Assembly: GCA_004335635.1 (NCBI GenBank)
Contig: QAXH01005083.1
Coordinates: 1,942-27,374 of the forward strand
From: Chloromonas sp. AAM2
Taxonomy: Eukaryota > Chlorophyta > Chlorophyceae > Chlamydomonadales > Chlamydomonadaceae
Reading direction: 5' to 3'
DNA: 25,433 nucleotides
Shown in pieces: positions 1 through 11,300 of this stretch. Made by a program: the position numbers and the translations under genes. Within the stretch, counting starts at the first letter, position 1, and every line of letters begins with the position of its first letter. Below the pieces are notes generated by a model. That model did no database searches. It was not told where the DNA came from and saw only the letters and a program-made list of their open reading frames with translations.

Positions 1-63
1 TAATGGGCGCATCTTGCTGTGGCGTGCTAATGGGCGCATCTTGCTGTGGCGTGCTAATGGGCG
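1..63. repeat. 27-bp tandem repeat, in frame in the minus-strand gene
   Basis: The unit begins TAATGGGCGCATCTTGCTGT. Two full copies (1-27, 28-54) and the start of a third are present. On the minus strand each unit reads as nine residues, ARHSKMRPL, without breaking the frame of the last visible exon. The array may continue to the left of the window. Confidence 0.85.
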
Positions 64-2105
64 GCGTTTGCTGAGGGCTTGCGGCTGGGACCCGTACAGG
101 GCCAGGGACAGCTGGTAGCAGACGGCTGCGATCCAGCTGGGCTCGCGTGCGTCATGGGAGAGCTTGGCTGTGATGAGCAGAGCTCCGTCCTCAGGGTCAA
201 TGCGAAAGAACCACATTGCTGCGTCGGAACCCATCATGCTGTACACCAACCCTGCGCACAACACACGTGCATCATGCAATCAATGAACCAGTACAACAGG
301 ACAAGCACAGGTGGCGCAATCCAGCCTCGGTCAAATGCGTGCATTCAAGTCAACACAGTCTCATCAAACGCGTGCAGCCGAGTCAAACTTGTTGAAATCT
401 TTCGAAAATGTTGTAACACTGGTCTTGCAATAGACCAGAGGTAACACGTGGCAGGAGGAACATGAAGCTTTCAACGACTGCCCCCAGTACCCCTCCTGTA
501 GTCGGGTAATTCTTGTCCTTGTGCTGTTTGGTCTGCTTGCGCATACGTTTACCAAGCGCTAATTTCCAACAGATACCACGACATTAGCAGACTCACCATT
601 GTTGACCAAGTAACTGTACAATTGATGAACGTTCCTCTGCAGGAAGGTGACCTCTTCCCCAAGCTGAGGTGCCTTGTAAGTGTAGTACTCCTTGCCCTGT
701 TGGTCAGCAGTTGCATACTTCTGCTTTAACTCAACTGCCAACCACACCTTCCTGTCCCTCGCAACCCGGTCCGGCGCCCCTGCGTGCAGATAGCAAAAAC
801 ATATGCGTTGCTGAAGGCTCTCCCCTTGTGCATGAATTTACTGCACACCGGACCGGGCGTATGTCAACCTGCCCATGTATCATGGTACTGCATGTACCAT
901 ACTACTGCAAACACAGTACCACAGTACTACATGTACCACGTACCTACCTCCTTGAATTCTCACAGTGCAGTGCAGTGAACATACCTTGGAATCCACGTGG
1001 CTTCGTTGTGAACCTGATGCCTTGCCCTGCTGGTCCAAGGATGCCTGCGTCCGCAAGTGCCTCCACGTACTTGAACAAGTTGGCGTCCAGGTGGACCTCC
1101 ATGTTGCCCTCGTTCCAGACTCAAACAATATATTCTTGGACAGGACGCACAGCCTGGTCGAGCGTTGCAGAGGAGAAGCTCTCCACCCAGGTGTTCACCT
1201 CAGCAAAGAAGTGCTTGTCTTGGTTCCGCCAGATGACAGGTCTTCGGGGTACTCTGCCGGGGGCATGGTCATGTCCAGTAGATACTTCCCGACTGCAGAT
1301 CACAACAGGTGGCACAGCAGTGGGCCAGTGGTGCTGCAGTCACAGAAGCATCTCTTCCTAAGCACAGCAACACAGCACAAACCAGTGGTAACGGCTGAGA
1401 CCTGCTAAGCTTCTGCGGAGATGTCCGACGTGAATAGCAGGCCACAACAAATTGTGTCCATGACAATTGCATCCTGGCTGTTCATACTCAATGCACATGT
1501 GGTTCACAAATGCGTCTGACATGCCGCCGCATGCAGTATGCAGTGGATGGCTGATAGCATTTCGTTGCTCCATCACATCCTCCCACACTGACCACCCACC
1601 TGTGGAAACCGGCTGTGGCTGTGGCAGACCTGGAAGCACATGCAGGAAACACAGAGGCTCAGATATGCACACATCCGTAGGCTGACAAACGACAATCCGA
1701 CCTTGCACACGTGCCTGCTAAGGACTGTGAGGACATGTGTATACGTTGCTGCAAACCCCCATGTAGCAACAAGACATGTATACAGCGTCCATGTAACAAC
1801 CTTGCTGGGCGCATATGTGTGGCCTCACCTGCACGTAGCAAGGCTTTGAGCTGCTGGGTAGAGCACACAGCAACAACCACTGCAGACTCACCTGTCACAC
1901 GGTACATGTAGTTTCCAGCTGACATCTGGTCACCGCGTGTAACGACGTCGCCTTGCTCATCCAGCAAGACCCCCACACCATAGCCTCCATCCAAGACCTC
2001 CTGGGTGATCACTTCACGTGGCTTGGGTGGCTTGAAGGTCAGTGGCGTAGATGTGATGCTGTTGCCACTGGCATCCACAATGGTCACTGCAATTTTCTCT
2101 GCCAT
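1..2105 (-). CDS. Multi-exon gene of unknown function, possibly nuclease-like; 3' end off window, exon 2 disrupted
   Basis: Predicted exons, 5' to 3' on the minus strand, are 2105-1892, about 1292-985, 779-597 and 251-1. Exon 1 begins with an ATG (MAEKIAVTIVDASGN) and ends at a strong donor (ACAG/GTGAGT). The joins exon 2-3 and exon 3-4 are both phase 1 and keep the frame. Exon 3 has a strand-like VWLAVELKQKY with an E-x-K pattern. It is followed by a helix-like QLYSYLVNNG that runs across the splice into VYSMMGSDAAMWFFRID. This strand-helix-strand order recalls the PD-(D/E)XK fold seen in Crinkler or FunK1-type proteins, but that is inference. Exon 4 ends in an in-frame 27-bp repeat at the window edge. 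Exon 2 is odd: entering in phase from exon 1 gives GKYLLDMTMPPAEYPEDL, while the rest (WRNQDKHFFAEVNTWVESF, then NMEVHLDANLFKYVEAL) is in another frame with a TGA at 1123-1121. It may be a pseudogene, an assembly error or a mis-modelled intron. No family is recognised with confidence. Confidence 0.5.
840..960. repeat. Intronic palindrome-rich stretch with repeated GTAC motifs
   Basis: This lies in the intron between the second and third exons of the first minus-strand gene. It contains several copies of GTACTGCATGTACC-like and CAGTACCACAGTACTAC-like words that can pair with one another. No coding content is seen. Confidence 0.5.
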
Positions 2106-3480
2106 CCTGCAACCCAAGCAGCAAGCACATGTCTCACTTGATCAAGGTTGCACACACAGTAGGACAGTACACGTCTCAGTAACGTTTGTCTGTGCAGCTT
2201 GAGCAACTCCTTCACGCCTGATCTGACAGTCTGATCCACTAGGGTGTTAAAATCAGCCTGCAGCTGTGGATTCGGGGCCATCCCTTCTGAGAACAACAAT
2301 ACAACACATGATTGCCAACATGCTACCAAAACATTGCTGTCACGCATTGCCTGCCTCCCGCACCCATGCAGCATATGCACAACAACGGGTGGGGATAAGT
2401 GACACCTGATGCCTGCCTGGTGTTGGTCCTCGAGGCGACTTGAGACTAGAGTTGAAGACCCAACTTCGCGTCTAGAACACAAAAGAACCCAGCAGCACTG
2501 GGAATTGAAAAAAATCCGCATTGGGCGTATGCAATCGTGAAATACCTGGCGCGAAAGAGGTTTGTTGCAAGGAAGCCCTGCCCATAACAAGCCTCTCACC
2601 TCTTAACTGGTCGTGACCGCGGCAGAGCCCTTGCCTCCCAACCAGCAATTCGGTCGGATACGTCTGCAGCGGACAAGAGGAAACGTACACTGATGGCAAA
2701 GAGGGGCAGCCATGTTCGTTCATGGCTCTGCGTCGTCGTGGCGTCGTGGCCATGCTCAAAAGCGTCTGTTGTCTTGTACTCCAATCTTGGGGTTCAGAGA
2801 GGAATCGAGTTGTGGGCCGAGCCAGTCAGAAACGCCAGCTAGCAAGTATTATCAAGGTGCGCTGTAATGTGAAAAGGCTTATACAATAGTTATGACTGCA
2901 TGCACCCTGCTAGTTAGAACCACTAGACATGATTTGACTGTCCAAGGTTCAGAGTCTTCAAATCACAACAAACGCGGTTCAGCTCCGAGTGCTGCAACAA
3001 ATCATCCGCTGTTAGCGGTTAGCCCTGTACAGGAAAAGTTATGAAGTATCTACATCAACACGTGCTCATGTGCTCCCCAATAACCCTACACAACCTCATT
3101 TTAAATCTGGCGCCCAAACCTGATGCTTGTGCCCTGCCCCGCATGACGAACTTTCGGAAAATCAGTTCTTGTCTTCGTTGACAACCTTGGCGATCATCAA
3201 TCATGATGAGACCCTCCCGTTGAGGTGCTCGATCTTCGTTGGCCCCGCGTAGATCAAAATTGTCTCATCGGATTGCCGACGTACATGAGTTGATCAGTTT
3301 TTGGCGTCGAATACGAGTTGACTGATCAGTTCTTGACGTCGTATACTATGAGCAGCCCAGCGCTGCTGGTGCTTCCGGGAAAGGGGCGCTCGGGGGGGTG
3401 TCGGCCAGAGAGTCCATCAGCACTGCACGAGAGGCAGAAACGGAAGGGAAGGGCCCGAGGGCCTGCAAAGCTACTGCCAT
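2106..3480. other. Non-coding stretch upstream of the first minus-strand gene
   Basis: No convincing coding sequence is seen. A possible 5'-untranslated exon of the minus-strand gene ends at 2600 at a good donor (AGAG/GTGAGA). It would splice to an acceptor just before the ATG at 2105 (TTGCAG at about 2107-2112). The 2790-3280 part holds nothing I can identify. An imperfect direct repeat is listed separately. Confidence 0.4.
3286..3346. repeat. Imperfect direct repeat, two copies of about 30 bp
   Basis: Two adjacent copies share GAGTTGATCAGTTTTTGGCGTCG-like sequence; the second copy carries a short insertion (GACT) and ends GTATAC instead of AATAC. The function is unknown. Confidence 0.6.
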
Positions 3481-4278
3481 TTACGTGATGAGGATGCCAG
3501 GAGGAAAACAATACGGCTGATGGAGGCCCAGCACGCTCTGCGCTGCATCTGCCGAGCTGGCCAGGGTAGCAAGGAAAAGAATTTGGGTTGGATGCAGTGA
3601 CGGGCATGCATGGCGCAGAAGGATGCCAGCCAGAGTGGTCCAGGGCGGGGAGGTGTGAGTGTGGGGTGTCCAGAACATATCATGCGCGCTGCGAAACTGA
3701 AGAAGAGACTGCAACATGCGGAAAGCCGGAAAGCCATGAAGCCTCCGGCACCCGCATGCGCAGGGCCTCCAGGCAGCCCACCAACCAACCAGGCAAGGTT
3801 GGCCGGGAAGGGGCAGTGCGTGCTGGGTGTGTGGCTGGCAGGAGGTGCAGCAGCAGGCGAGAGGCGATGGCTGCGTGGCGAACTTATACATGGGCGCGGA
3901 GCGGTGACAGGACACTAAACTGGATCCAGAGGCAGGCAGGCCAGCCACCTCAGCGTGGTAGAGGCAGGTGCTCAGGCCATAGGTGCTGACAGCCAAGCCT
4001 GCGCCCATGGCGTGTAAACCAATGCGAGAAACGACAGACATGCGACGCAGCGCAGTGTCCTGGCGGCTTGTCCAGGCAGCCAGGGCAGACGGACACTCTG
4101 CGGTCGGTGGACCGGTGTGAGCAGGGCGCAAACGGCTGTGTGTGGCATGCGAGTGTGAGCGAGGCAGGGCTGAACGAATCATGACCTGGGACTGCGGGAT
4201 GGCCAAGGAAGTAGTGTGCTGGACTACAGGGATAGTGTGAAGGGTCGCTGGGTGGGGCAGGGACAGTGGGTTACCCAT
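3481..4278 (-). CDS. Hypothetical 265-codon open reading frame
   Basis: This is the longest uninterrupted ATG-to-stop frame in the window. It starts MGNPLSLPHPATLHT and ends GILIT followed by TAA. The product is rich in Ser, Pro, His and Cys. A moderately hydrophobic stretch after an Arg-rich segment (IGLHAMGAGLAVSTYGLSTC, about residues 86-105) could be a membrane helix. Third codon positions are mostly C or G, as in the recognised genes, but the region itself is GC-rich, which alone lowers stop frequency. No family is recognised. It could be a genuine single-exon gene, part of a longer spliced one, or chance. Confidence 0.3.
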   Translation of the reverse strand: MGNPLSLPHPATLHTIPVVQHTTSLAIPQSQVMIRSALPRSHSHATHSRLRPAHTGPPTAECPSALAAWTSRQDTALRRMSVVSRIGLHAMGAGLAVSTYGLSTCLYHAEVAGLPASGSSLVSCHRSAPMYKFATQPSPLACCCTSCQPHTQHALPLPGQPCLVGWWAAWRPCACGCRRLHGFPAFRMLQSLLQFRSAHDMFWTPHTHTSPPWTTLAGILLRHACPSLHPTQILFLATLASSADAAQSVLGLHQPYCFPPGILIT

Positions 4279-5321
4279 CAGCAGTGCGGCGGACTTGGCT
4301 GGCCTGATGCACTGGCAAAGGTGTGCCGACCTTTAAGACAACCCGGCTTGGCGCCTCACCGCGACCGGTGACTACCGTGCTCGTAGGCCGTGAGTAAACA
4401 GGACTCTGGCGCCAGAAGTTCATGGCACAACCAACCCCCAGCCTGCCAGGAGAGTAGCAGGAAAAGAGAGCACAGGGTGGTGGGACATCACGTACGGAGC
4501 CCTGTCCACAGGCACACATGGGGTTTGTGCATCAATGCCCGGCCTCCTTAACTATGCCCACCGGCGTCCACTTTCTCTTTTCCACTTTACATGGTTTTAG
4601 GATCGCCTAGGCATCAGCCCGTGTAACGTAAAGCTCAGACTTCGCGATCAGTTGCATTGCAGTTGCAAAAGCACAAGTAGCGGGGTCCGGAAACCTGATT
4701 CCGGAAAGAACGGCGATGATGAGTGTGCAGCTATTAAGGAATTGACACGCCCGTGGTATTGGATTGTCTGGAATCGACTCCTGCATGACCAGAACATTTT
4801 GTGGCATGTGCGGCATGTTGATTACAAAGGACACTCAGCACCGCCTGCCGGCCTCCTGATTATCACGCACAAGCACCAGTGCCCCACGGCCGGTTGAACC
4901 CATCAACAAGCAGGGAGAGAACCCCACCGCCACGCAAAAGCAGGGAGCCCCAACCGGGATGGCACCCGTCACCAAGACCTAGCACCAATTGGTTCCATGC
5001 AAAGTGAACCTGCTAGGCTCAAACACATGCACACGAAAACACCTGCTGCGCGCAACATGTTCGGCTGGGAAAAGTCACACACCACTGAGGTTTCAAAATG
5101 TTTTCAAAACGCCGACAACGATCAACGTCCAGCGGAAAAATAGTCATTAAACTGCAAGGAGCTTGCTCATGCGATGCTCGCGCGTTGAGAGCGAGGTCCA
5201 AAAACACCCGTTCCAGTTATTCCTGCTGGTAACCAACAAATTCCGGCAAAATGGCAGCGTGCGCGATGTGAAAGGGCCAGCAAGCCGCGTCCCTAACAAT
5301 TCGACAACTCAACAGTACGTC
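4279..5321. other. Non-coding stretch; likely 3' UTR of the lipase-like gene at its right end
   Basis: No exon with supporting homology is seen on either strand. The part next to 5322 probably holds the 3' untranslated region of the minus-strand lipase-like gene. Minus-strand TGTAA words, the usual green-algal poly(A) signal, occur at 4826-4822 and 4591-4587; either could be used, and this is not proven. Confidence 0.4.
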
Positions 5322-8300
5322 TCAAACTAGGACGCGCACTTTTCCGACTAGCTTGAAAAGCTGCAGCTCATGCTGTGCGACGTCGCTTGACGGCGGACTT
5401 GCAGAAACCGCTCGTTTTGCGACGGAATGAGTGGCATGCCCATTTGAAGCCCCTTGCGTTGCTCCAGCCACGCTCTGCTGCCATGCATGCGCTTCGCCTC
5501 CCAAATGCTCCTCATCCATCGATCCTCCGCCCCCACTCTCTCCACCGACCGGCGCATGCATGCCATTCTGTGCCGATGGTGTCGACTCCGCAAGGCCCTT
5601 TCCGTTGCCTGTGCTGCTCCCATTCATTAGTCTTAAGCTGCCCAGCCTAGATACTGCAGCGGCGTGAGAGGAGGGAGCAGAAACCGTCGCGCCGTTCAAA
5701 GACTGAACCACGCTGCCGGATGGCACAGGAATCACAGGCTGGGTGGGTTTTGTCGTCTGGTCTGGGTTTGCTGTAGGCTGGCTCGCAGCCGCACTGTGCA
5801 CGTTTAGAACAGCGTTGGGTGGCAAGCCCAGCTCTGATAGCAGGCCACGTGCGGTAACGTCTGCCACCATTTCGTTCCAGTCCTGCATGCAAACAAGCAA
5901 TGCAGTACCAAGTCTCAGGCGCCACCAGCACTGATAACAGGTAACGGAGAATAGTAGCAATGCAGGTCATTGCGGTAGCAGTGTCGTCCCTGCAAACATC
6001 AACGTGCCGTCGAACAGCTGAGCATGTGCAGCACTACACTGTCCAAGTCAGAGCAACAAACTCAATACCCCACACCTGGACTTGGATGATTCCAATCCCA
6101 GCAAACCCAGCCACACCCCTTAGCTCCCAGCCACAGACCTCCAGCCCTGTTTTCTTCCGGCAATTGTTGCTCTTGTTGGCTTTGACTCACGCCAGCAATT
6201 CTCAAGTAATAAACGTGCACGATCCAGCACGATGCATGATGCACCTAAAAGTGAACCCAAAAGAAGCAAGGTGATGAAAGATGAATGGTCCCCCCACAGC
6301 CCCACAAAGCCGCAATGACCACTTCTGCCAGGATAGGCGCTTGCCACTGACCACATAATTTGAAATAATCAAAAACCACTTTGTATCCGTTCCATGTCGG
6401 TTTCCCACTGCGCTTTATCTGTTACTCACCGCGGCTTCACAAGCATCCTGCATGCTTCCCCCGCAGCCCCACAGAGCCCCGTTGACGACCTCTGCCAGCA
6501 CAGGCGGTGCGTCGAAGGCCACCACCAGGGGCGACATGCAGTGGGGCCTTAGGCCCCTGGAGGCCGCCATCAGGCCTAGCACAGTGGCTAGACTGCCACC
6601 CACGCCCGTGCCCTGCAGTGAACCGGCAGGAGGCATCAACAACATTATCATTATATATATATATACATTATTATATTATATTATATATATATGTATATAT
6701 AACATATGTGAGATATTGGGCAACTCGTCGTCAACAACATTACATGGCATTTGTAGCATCGTTTCACATGGGCCATTATCCATTGCAAGATGCCCGCCAT
6801 TGCTGCACCAGGTCGATTTAGCTACCATACAACTGATTGCACCACCATACAGAAGAATGTCGCAGAACGCTTGACCTTTTGTTAGCGCCTGGACCAGAGG
6901 CCACCCACCGTGAAGCACACCCTGCCCTTGGGGTTCTCCGCCACGTAGTCAATGATGAGCGGCAGTAGGGTCGTGTACATGGCACTGGCCTCGGTGTAGA
7001 CTGGACCGGGCACCTGAGAAAGGAAACGTGAAAAGAAACGTGCTTCAAAATGCATCAATGATGAGCGGCAGTACGGTCGTGTACATGGCACTGGCCTCAG
7101 TGTAGACTGGATCGGGCACCTGAGAAAGGAAACGTGAAAAGAAACGTGCTTCAAAATGCATCAATGATGAGCGGCAGTAGGGTCGTGTACATGGCACTGG
7201 CCTCAGTGCAGACTGGGCCGGGCACTTGAATGCAAGGTACACAAGAACAGCAGGCCAGGGCAATGTACTAGAATGCTGAATACAGGTATGGCGCCTCTGC
7301 TTGGAATCTGGTAAAGCGCAGTACGAATCGGCGGCTAACAGACAACAGAGAGCAAGAAAATCCGCAATTGTTGTACTTCAACAGTGGCAGATACTTCATA
7401 CTTCGGCTTGCACACTAAGGAACGTAGACAGATAGAGATAGTAGCGTGTGGACTTGTAGAGTTTTGACCCACCTACATCCACGACTCAAACAACCCCATA
7501 CAATCAAACATCATAGAAACCACTTCTACCCTAACCCACCTTCACCCCCAGCTTGTATGACTCAAACGACACCAGTCCTGTGGTGTTCTGCTGCTGCTGC
7601 ATCCGCCTGACCAGCTTGGCCAGCTCAGGCGAGGACGAAACCGCCACCACCCGCACAGGATGGGCGGCGGAGGGAAACATGGAATGGGGAGGGGCGTCTA
7701 CCACCGCCCACGAGCTGCGTGCCCCGCTGATCAACTGCAGGAAGAAACCAAGATCACGACAGTAATAACATTGAATGTGAATGTGGACGAAAGGCAGCAT
7801 GGAGTGGGTCGGGCGTTCACCACAACCCATAAATTGTGCAACCCACTGACCAACCGTGCGAGGAGGAAAAGAGGCAAAAAGAGACGAGGCAAGAGTTGCA
7901 AAACAAGATAGGCAGCTTGGAAATGCGAAACCAGGGCCAGCTTCAACGGCTCGGTAAACAAATGCTGGTTCTGGTTGATGTGAAGAAGTCCTACTGACCC
8001 ACCAGCGGTGTGTCACTGCATACATCAGGTCGCCACAGGACACGGAAAGGATTGGCACCATGCTGACCTACCCTGAGCAAGAAGGCAGGACGAGGGAACT
8101 CATGCCACCTACGTCTTACCACTTTACCGCTGCCTCCGCACGGACCCCTGATCAACCGCACCAACCGACCAACCAACACGCACACGTGCTACGTCTTACT
8201 TTCAAAACCTGGGCCACCCGCCTCTATTTCTGACAACGGTCTTACCTTTGCCGGTGCACTCTTCGCCACATTGTAGGCCTCCGCTGCATTGGCCGCTGCC

Positions 8301-11300
8301 GCACTGACCGCGTTGCGTGCCGACTGGGGGATGCTTGCAGCCGCCACCGCCACCGCCCCTGCAATTGCCTTGCCAGCCACCTGCACATGCATTACTCTTC
8401 CTTCGCCCCTTGCCCCTGCTGAGCAGGCCTCCCGGACTGAAGGCCGTGTAAACAGCATCAACATCACTGCATGCGCTTTGGGCACAAACCCAAGGTCACC
8501 ACAAGCAGGAATTAGCTCAAGCGGGTGGAGAAACTAGTAGTGGAGAAACTAGTAGTGCTAGTAGTGGGGAAACTAGTAGTGGGAAACTAGTAGTGCTGAA
8601 ACTAGTAGTGGTGAAAATAGTAGTGGAAAATCTAGTAGTGGGAAATCTAGTAGTGGGAAATCTAGTAGTGGTGAAACTAGTAGTGGTGAAACTAGTAGTG
8701 GGGAAACTAGTAGTGGAAAATCTAGTAGTGGGGAAACTATTAGTGGAGAAAGTAGTAGTGGAGAAACTAGTAGTTCAAGCAGGTGGAGTCAGCCGCTGAT
8801 GCATCTCATCCTGAGCGGTGAAAGCGTATTTCTCCTTCTGTAAGTAATCCTGTCACAACCTCATATGTCCAACACACTTAAGACGCGGCACACTCTTGAC
8901 ACATGCTGTGCACGCCCACCCACCTCTGCCCCTTTGCCCACAGACTTGTAGCTGGCCATGACTGCTGCAGCTGCATCCGACGACAGCGTCACTCGGCTGC
9001 TCAAGGGGTCGACGGATCGGGCCACTCGCTGAGCTGCCGCCTTGCTGAAACCGTTCATCTTGGTGGCAACCTGCAGTGGGCAACCGTTTTTCTAGTTTTC
9101 TCAAGTTGCTCTTTGGGGCATGAGCAGTGCTTTGGGCGCATTTGGGCGCGTGATAAACCGGTCGACAGTCTGAACGGTCACTCTCGGGGAACACTGGCGT
9201 GCTCGAGGTCCTCACACGGTATTCTCATACATGCCGCACGCATGTAGATGAATGTCATACAGGCCTGTTGGTTATGCTCAAAGCTTTGGGAATGCTGAGT
9301 GATGGTGGGCCATGAAGGACCTTCAGTTGATTAGTGTTAATGGCGAACTAACCAATAACTGATAGCTGAACAAGAAGAACCCATCTATTAGAACCCAGCT
9401 ATTGGAACGCATCTACCCAATAGAACCCATCTATTAGAACCCATCTACTAGAACCCATCTATTAGAACCCATCTATAAGCTACATATAGACCGGCGCATG
9501 ACTTTGTGATCAAATGCAAGCTCACCTTGTTTGCGATCCTTGACGACATCTTGCCCAGGAACTTGCCCACGTCGGGTGTGCCGCTGCCGGGTCTACTCCA
9601 CAGCCTCTGGCCCGGCCGCTGGGCCACGGGCAGCACCGCACCTTCGTACCTGCAAGTGATATAGAAATAATACTATCAGTACTACTATTGCTATGATATG
9701 TTGACTGTTGTATTTGAGTATTATTCATCAGTGCACAGAGTAGATTGGATTTTAGAAACCTGATTACTCATGCCAGGCAAGACACGCTGCTTGCTCAAAT
9801 GCGTGGTTTATGTTTACACCATCGTCTAGTCCAAGTGGCACACGTACCCGCCATACAACTCCTCGTCGTCGTCTTCGCCATCATCTTCGTCAACTAGGGT
9901 GTCCATGGGATCAAAGCGCTTCTGCCACTGCTCGCCCCCCTGAGAACAGGAGCACGGCATGACGGGAGTGCAGGCATGAATGTAGACCTGTTGTGGCGTG
10001 CGTAAGCATGTGAGTATCCATGAGATCAGAGCGTTCGTGCCCTGCGAGAAAGCGATCACCAACCTCATCCAAAAAAAAACAAAAAAAATGGCTAGCTGAA
10101 CAGCGTCCACAGTCACACACCACGGCACATGCCATCCTCTCTCATCCCCTTGGATTCACCCTCTCTTACCTCGGTCTCTCCAATCACAACAGCTCTGCTA
10201 ACCCTCCCTTGACATACAGCTCTGCAATCCTCCCCTGGACCCAGCTTTGTTCAACCCTCAATCGCAACAGTGCCTTCCACACACCCTCACACTGGGAGAT
10301 AACATCTGTGAACTAGGGAATTGTCCGAGCTGACTTTGCTGTTGTTGCTTAGGGTGCAGTGCTGCACATATTTTCCTTCCTTCCTTGCCCTTCTCCCCGA
10401 ACCGAAGGCCATGTAAACAACAACAACACACCCACACACCTGCCGACGGTTGCCAGACGTCGACGCCCCGCCCTGCTGCGCCCCGTCCGTCCCATCCGAG
10501 CCGTACATATTCACGAACGCCTTCCGCGCCTGCAGCTGAGTCAGCGCAGATTGTCCCCATCCCCACACGCCCAGGCCCCCGCCACCCTTTGAATAGGACG
10601 GACTAGAGCCCGGCCGACCACTGCTGCTCGGCTTGCCGTTGTCGGCTGCCAAGGGAACCTTTGAGAGCGCGAGTGTAGAAACTCAAGTAATAATCATAGT
10701 AGTAATCATAGTAGATCTCAAGTATTCAATAATTGAAAAGCAATAATAATGTGTGTGCGTGCGTGTATCGTTTGTATCGCCACACAAGTGGAACAGTACA
10801 TGGCATAAGCATCAACTACTGAAAATTATCATGATGATGAGGAAGCAGCCATATACAACATCATCATGCTAGCCTTGCAAAGGACTGCTGGTGCCAAGTC
10901 CAAACCATCGTCATCACCTGTGATAGCCCCCCGGATGGGCTCTGCTGTGCAGAGGACTGGGCTGCCATGCCATCGCCACCCCCGTCCTCTGCCTCCTCCC
11001 CCATAGTGTCCGTGACCTGCAACGCAATCACACAACCACCCGCTTTCTGAACCCCAGCTGTAGTGAGTTGTGGATTAGCTGAAAAAGCTGAACAACCAGA
11101 CCAAGACCAAAGGTAGAAGAGCATCCCGCGGAAATCAAACCCAGAAAACTAGCACCTGTGCCGGACTGAGGTACTCGGATCTAGTGTGAAGTGAGAGAGC
11201 AGTGTGCTAGGCACCGAGAAGAAGAAGAAGAAGAACCCTATTCTTTGCAGCCTCATGCACACTTGCCCAGCTTGGCACCTTGAAATGGGACACTTCCGCT

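Noticed and set aside
1121..1123. TGA as selenocysteine or reassigned codon
   Set aside because: Chorismate mutase and the lipase-like gene in the same window end at TGA, and the same exon also shows a frame change, so disruption or mis-modelling is simpler.
8593..8799. Plus-strand VVxKLVVxNLVV periodic protein
   Set aside because: It is a by-product of the 15-bp intronic minisatellite.
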